Shown here piece after piece: positions 14,305-17,281 of a stretch of 17,281 nt of DNA. Source of the stretch: JAEUIZ01 sp046155605 (GTDB lineage: Bacteria; Planctomycetota; Phycisphaerae; Phycisphaerales; UBA1924); contig JBJXFQ010000042.1 in the NCBI GenBank assembly GCA_046155605.1, forward strand, positions 1 through 17,281, in the 5' to 3' direction. The notes beneath the pieces were generated by a model. The model made no database searches. It saw only the letters and a program-made list of their open reading frames with translations, and had not been told where the DNA came from. The translations under genes were made by a program, and so were the position numbers. Position 1 is the stretch's first letter. Every line of letters starts with the position of its first letter.

Positions 14305-16569
14305 ATGATGCCCCTCCTCCCCCGCCCCATCCTCTTCTCTCTCATCCTCTCCGCCTCGCTCGCCTCGCGCGCCGTCGCCCAAGACCTCAATCCCCTCCTC
14401 GCCGACCTGACGCAGGCCCAGGAGCGTGCCGCCCGCGCCGACGCCCGCGACCCGGCCCGCCAGGCCGTGCTCCAGGCGCGTCAAAGGCTCATCGACGCCG
14501 CCCCCGACGCCGAGCCGCGCCTCCCCGGCTGGCTCATCGAGCACGCCGCCGACACCCTCGCCCGCCTCGCCGACGACGGCTCCGACACCGCAGCGATCCA
14601 CGGCATCCCGCTCGCCTTGCAGCGCGACCGCGCCGCCAACTCCGCCGATCAGGCTCTCGCGCTCCTCGGTCGCGCCGATCGCCTCGCCGCCGCCGCCGCC
14701 GCGTCGCTCGCCGCCGAGGGCCTCGGGCCGGATGCCCCGCGCGCCCGTGAACTCGACCAGGATCGCGCCGTCCGCATTCCTTTCTTCCGCGCCCGCGCCG
14801 AACTCATCCTTGCGGGCCTCGCCACCGGCGAGCCCCGCCGCGCGCGCGCGCAAGCCGCTCACCAGGCGATCTCTCGCCTCACCCTCGCCGCCGGGGGTGC
14901 CGAGGCCTTCCGCCGCGTCACCCTCGCCGCTTCGCTCCTGCTCCGTTCTGATTCCCCCGCCGACGCCCGCGCCGCGGCCGATGAGATCGCCCCGCTCCTC
15001 GCCCCGGTAGAACCAAACGCCGCGCCCGACGCCTCGTCTCCCGCCGCCTCCCCTGCAGACCGCCCCGGCATCGCCGTCGCCGAAGCCTGGTTCTGCCTGC
15101 TGGCCTCGGCCGCACGCACAGACAGCGTCGATCGGATCCTCCCGCGGTTCGACGAGGCCCGCCGCGCGACGCCGTTCACGCCCGAGCCGGGCCGGCCCGA
15201 TCCGCTGCTGATCGTCTTGGCCGCGGACGCCGCCGCGCGCGCGCTCCTGGACGCCGGCCTTGCCCAGCCCGATCCGCGCCTTCGTCGCGCGCTGCTCGAC
15301 CGCGCCGCCGATGAAGAGGCGTCGCTGATGGCGCGCACGGACCTGGGCCTCGCGCCCGAAGCCGTGCGCGCACTGGTCTTCGAGAAACTCGCCGATCTCG
15401 CCGCGCGCGCGCCCGACGAAGCCTCCCTACCCGCGCCGATGCGGCTCGCGCTCGCCGTGCGCCTCGCCACGCGCGACGCCCGCGGCAACGAGGCCATGGC
15501 GCGGCTGCAATCGATCGCCGACGCCGGTGGCCCGTGGGCCGCCGACGCACTGTGGGAATGGGCGGTGCTGCTGTCGCGGTCGTCGGGGGGGCGGGTGCCG
15601 GCGGCGCGCGCGCGCCAGGCGACTGCCGTGCTCGTGCGCCTCGCGCGCGACCATGCCGCACATGCGCGCGCGCCCGAGGCCATCGCCGCCGCGCTCGCCT
15701 TCGCGCAATCGTTCGCGCTCGCGCCCGGCGCGACGCCCGAGGATGCAGCGGCCTATCGCGAGGCGCTGGGCATCGCGGTCGCGTCGTTTGCGAGCATTCC
15801 CGAGATCGATCGATGGCGGTACGAACGGGCGCGCGTGCTAGCCAACGGCGTCGGCACGGCTCGCGGCGCGGCGAGCGGGGGGGCAGGCGGCGCGGCGACG
15901 GGCGGCTCGGCGACAGCAAACGCGGCAACACGTTCAGAGCTGCGCGAGGCGATCGACCTGCTTCGCGCGCTTAAGGGAGGACCGGAGTCGTCCGCCGATG
16001 CCGCGTCGCTCTATCGCGGGGTGCTGCGGCGGTGGCTCGACGAGTCATGGCGCGTCGTGGCGGCGGCGCGGACGAGCGGCGACGAGGGCGCGGCAAAGCG
16101 CGAGGCGGGCGAGGTCCTGCCGATCGCGCGGGAGGCCGCGGAATGGGCCGCGGGCGGGCAGAGCGGGGCGCAGGAGGGTGGTCGCGCGGTTGAGGCGCTG
16201 CCGGGCTTCCGGCTCGATCTGGCTGATGCGATGGTCGAGCTTGGAGACGCGGGTGCCGCGGCGATCTATCAGGAGCTGCGCGCGGCGGGGTGGTCGTCGC
16301 GCGTCGAGCTTGGTCTTGGCCGCGCGCTCATTCTCAGCGGCGATCGGGCCGGGGGGTTCGCCGTGCTGCGCGACCTGGCGCAGCGGCTCGACGCGCCCGG
16401 CTCACGCGGCGGCGAGTTCTGGCACGCGTGGACGATTCTGTTGGAAGAGCTCGCACGCGAAGGACGCAGCGGCACCATCACCGCGCATGCCCGGCGACTC
16501 CGTGGGATCGACGCAGACCTGGGCGGCGAGCCGTGGAAGAGTCGGATTGCGAAGGTGACGCCGAGGTAA
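14305..16569 (+). CDS. Exported Ala-rich helical-repeat protein of unknown function (754 aa)
   Basis: No family recognised by name. The ATG at 14305 opens a signal peptide (MMPLLPRPILFSLILSASLA, ending near SRAVAQ), which is why it is chosen over in-frame starts at 14014 or 14212. The rest is almost wholly helical and Ala/Arg/Leu/Asp-rich, with TPR-like spacing such as SADQALALLGRADRLAAA near residues 113-130 and ELGLGRALILSGDRAGGFAVL near 667-687. It may be a periplasmic tetratricopeptide-type scaffold. A low-complexity Gly/Ala/Ser/Thr linker (about 513-540) separates two helical parts. Codon use changes along the gene: GCC/CGC/CTC dominate the first part, GCG/CGG and G-rich codons the last third. 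No strong Shine-Dalgarno sequence is seen. The next gene begins 17 bp after its stop. Confidence 0.8.
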   Translation: MMPLLPRPILFSLILSASLASRAVAQDLNPLLADLTQAQERAARADARDPARQAVLQARQRLIDAAPDAEPRLPGWLIEHAADTLARLADDGSDTAAIHGIPLALQRDRAANSADQALALLGRADRLAAAAAASLAAEGLGPDAPRARELDQDRAVRIPFFRARAELILAGLATGEPRRARAQAAHQAISRLTLAAGGAEAFRRVTLAASLLLRSDSPADARAAADEIAPLLAPVEPNAAPDASSPAASPADRPGIAVAEAWFCLLASAARTDSVDRILPRFDEARRATPFTPEPGRPDPLLIVLAADAAARALLDAGLAQPDPRLRRALLDRAADEEASLMARTDLGLAPEAVRALVFEKLADLAARAPDEASLPAPMRLALAVRLATRDARGNEAMARLQSIADAGGPWAADALWEWAVLLSRSSGGRVPAARARQATAVLVRLARDHAAHARAPEAIAAALAFAQSFALAPGATPEDAAAYREALGIAVASFASIPEIDRWRYERARVLANGVGTARGAASGGAGGAATGGSATANAATRSELREAIDLLRALKGGPESSADAASLYRGVLRRWLDESWRVVAAARTSGDEGAAKREAGEVLPIAREAAEWAAGGQSGAQEGGRAVEALPGFRLDLADAMVELGDAGAAAIYQELRAAGWSSRVELGLGRALILSGDRAGGFAVLRDLAQRLDAPGSRGGEFWHAWTILLEELAREGRSGTITAHARRLRGIDADLGGEPWKSRIAKVTPR

Positions 16570-16586
16570 GATGATAACGTCTGGAT

Positions 16587-16970
16587 ATGCGTAGAACCGC
16601 CGTGCGAAAGCGTCTTTCCATCATCGCCGTGGTTCTCGTTGCTGGCTGCATTGCCACCGCGGCTTGGTTCCTATACAGCATTGACGACTTGCGGGTCAAG
16701 CATGTGGTGCTAGCGAAACCAACCGGCGTCATCGTCCTCTCTGAGAGCGAAGCGTTGGAGCTGGCTACAAAGGCCTTGACAATGACGTGGCCAGACGTGA
16801 AGCAGTGGAAGCCCGTTTCCGACAATCGAGTTGATGGTCGCACGTTTGTCTCAGAGTCATCAACCTGCGGCCGCATTACATTCGACACACAGCCGCGAGC
16901 ATGGTCTGTGACCGTACGACTAACGGTTCGGCAGAATGAGGTCGCGTGCGACGTGATTCGCCTAAAGTGA
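16587..16970 (+). CDS. Small putative lipoprotein or membrane-anchored protein (127 aa)
   Basis: No family recognised. A basic start (MRRTAVRKR) precedes a hydrophobic stretch (LSIIAVVLVAGCIATAAWFL) that contains VAGC, an acceptable lipobox with Cys at residue 21; an uncleaved membrane anchor is the alternative. The remaining 90 or so residues look like a small mixed domain: VIVLSESEALELATKALTM resembles a PepSY-like or DUF-type helix, and TCGRITFDTQPRAWSVTVRL looks like beta strands. It starts 17 bp after the large exported protein and could be co-transcribed with it, although GC content drops sharply here. A hairpin lies 35 nt after its stop. Confidence 0.65.
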   Translation: MRRTAVRKRLSIIAVVLVAGCIATAAWFLYSIDDLRVKHVVLAKPTGVIVLSESEALELATKALTMTWPDVKQWKPVSDNRVDGRTFVSESSTCGRITFDTQPRAWSVTVRLTVRQNEVACDVIRLK

Positions 16971-17281
16971 CCGAGTTCCTGCGGAGAGAACATTTTGGTC
17001 GGTCACACCCCTTCGGGGTGCAGGACAGGTCGGGGGCTGATTCCCGGAGTGTTGCTCGAAGCCTCGCTTCACCCCCGGCTAGAGCAATACCACTTCAAAA
17101 GTAGCGACTCTTTGCACCCTCCCCCGTCGCCGACGGGGGAGGTGTCGCGAGCACCGCGAGCGACGGAGGGGGAGGCCGCACCGCTCGAGCGCAGCTTCAA
17201 AAGAAGCATCGAAGCGGTGCGCAAGCAACCCCCACCGGCACTCGCTGCGCTCGTGCCACCTCCCCCGCTGGCAGCGGGGGA
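16971..17281. repeat. Right-edge non-coding region dense in inverted repeats
   Basis: No gene is visible. The region is a series of inverted repeats. An interrupted stem joins TTGCTC..AGCC (17052-17063) to GGCT.GAGCAA (17077-17087). A perfect 11-bp stem, CCTCCCCCGTC and GACGGGGGAGG, has a 3-nt loop (17118-17142). A nested stem has GCACCGCT (17178-17185) and AGCGGTGC (17213-17220) outside, and GCTTC-AAAA-GAAGC (17194-17207) inside. A weaker GGCAC..GTGCC pair follows (17237-17257), and a perfect 9-bp stem, TCCCCCGCT-GGC-AGCGGGGGA, ends at the window edge (17261-17281). Elements 2 and 5 share the CTCCCCCG..CGGGGGAG core. Confidence 0.8.
17006..17020 (+). terminator. Hairpin after the 16587 gene
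   Basis: CACCCC-TTC-GGGGTG is a perfect 6-bp stem with a 3-nt loop starting 35 nt after the stop at 16970. No T-tract follows. It is probably a terminator for the upstream + strand genes, though it may belong to the inverted-repeat cluster. Confidence 0.45.

Overview
The window is a GC-rich, gene-dense bacterial chromosome segment that most resembles Planctomycetota, probably Phycisphaerae. The lineage call is an inference. It rests on two secreted RCC1-type beta-propeller proteins that end in the Cys-rich, dockerin-like tail familiar from that class (NCDxS...P.L...DF.CF, repeated twice), on the high GC content, and on large Ala/Arg-rich proteins with no obvious family.

Layout, left to right. 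At 1-1130 a lower-GC islet carries a small unknown gene on the + strand and a proteasome-like Ntn-hydrolase candidate on the - strand; their 3' ends overlap. tpiA lies on + at 1252-2046. A long - strand block follows, read from 6686 down to 2071: tilS, rpsL, rpsG, then two tandem RCC1/dockerin genes. The upstream RCC1 gene is interrupted by a G10 homopolymer and overlaps its partner by 4 nt. Facing tilS on + is a membrane-anchored coiled-coil protein with an HTH-like C-terminus. Next on - come an agmatinase-family ureohydrolase, a VIT1/CCC1 metal transporter, a DUF456-type membrane protein and an unknown two-TM protein. On + there follow tRNA-Leu(UAG), a DoxX-family membrane protein and a membrane-anchored vWA protein. 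A lower-GC - strand islet at 12852-14127 holds a two-gene PIN-domain module. A large exported helical-repeat protein (14305-16569) and a small putative lipoprotein (16587-16970) complete the + strand genes. The right edge is a cluster of perfect inverted repeats.

How the genes relate. Most are unlinked housekeeping or accessory genes. tilS-rpsL-rpsG are translation genes on one strand, but fusA does not follow rpsG. The tandem RCC1 genes look translationally coupled. The PIN ribonuclease and its upstream partner overlap by 11 nt and look like a toxin-antitoxin-type pair with an unusually large partner. Three intergenic spacers share a CCCTTCGT-type pyrimidine repeat. From about 5.5 to 15 kb the + strand is visibly C-rich whichever strand is coding (apart from the PIN islet), and it becomes G-rich inside the 14305-16569 gene.

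Best candidates for something new: the PIN plus large-partner module, the Ntn-hydrolase gene with its antisense neighbour, and the homopolymer-interrupted propeller gene.
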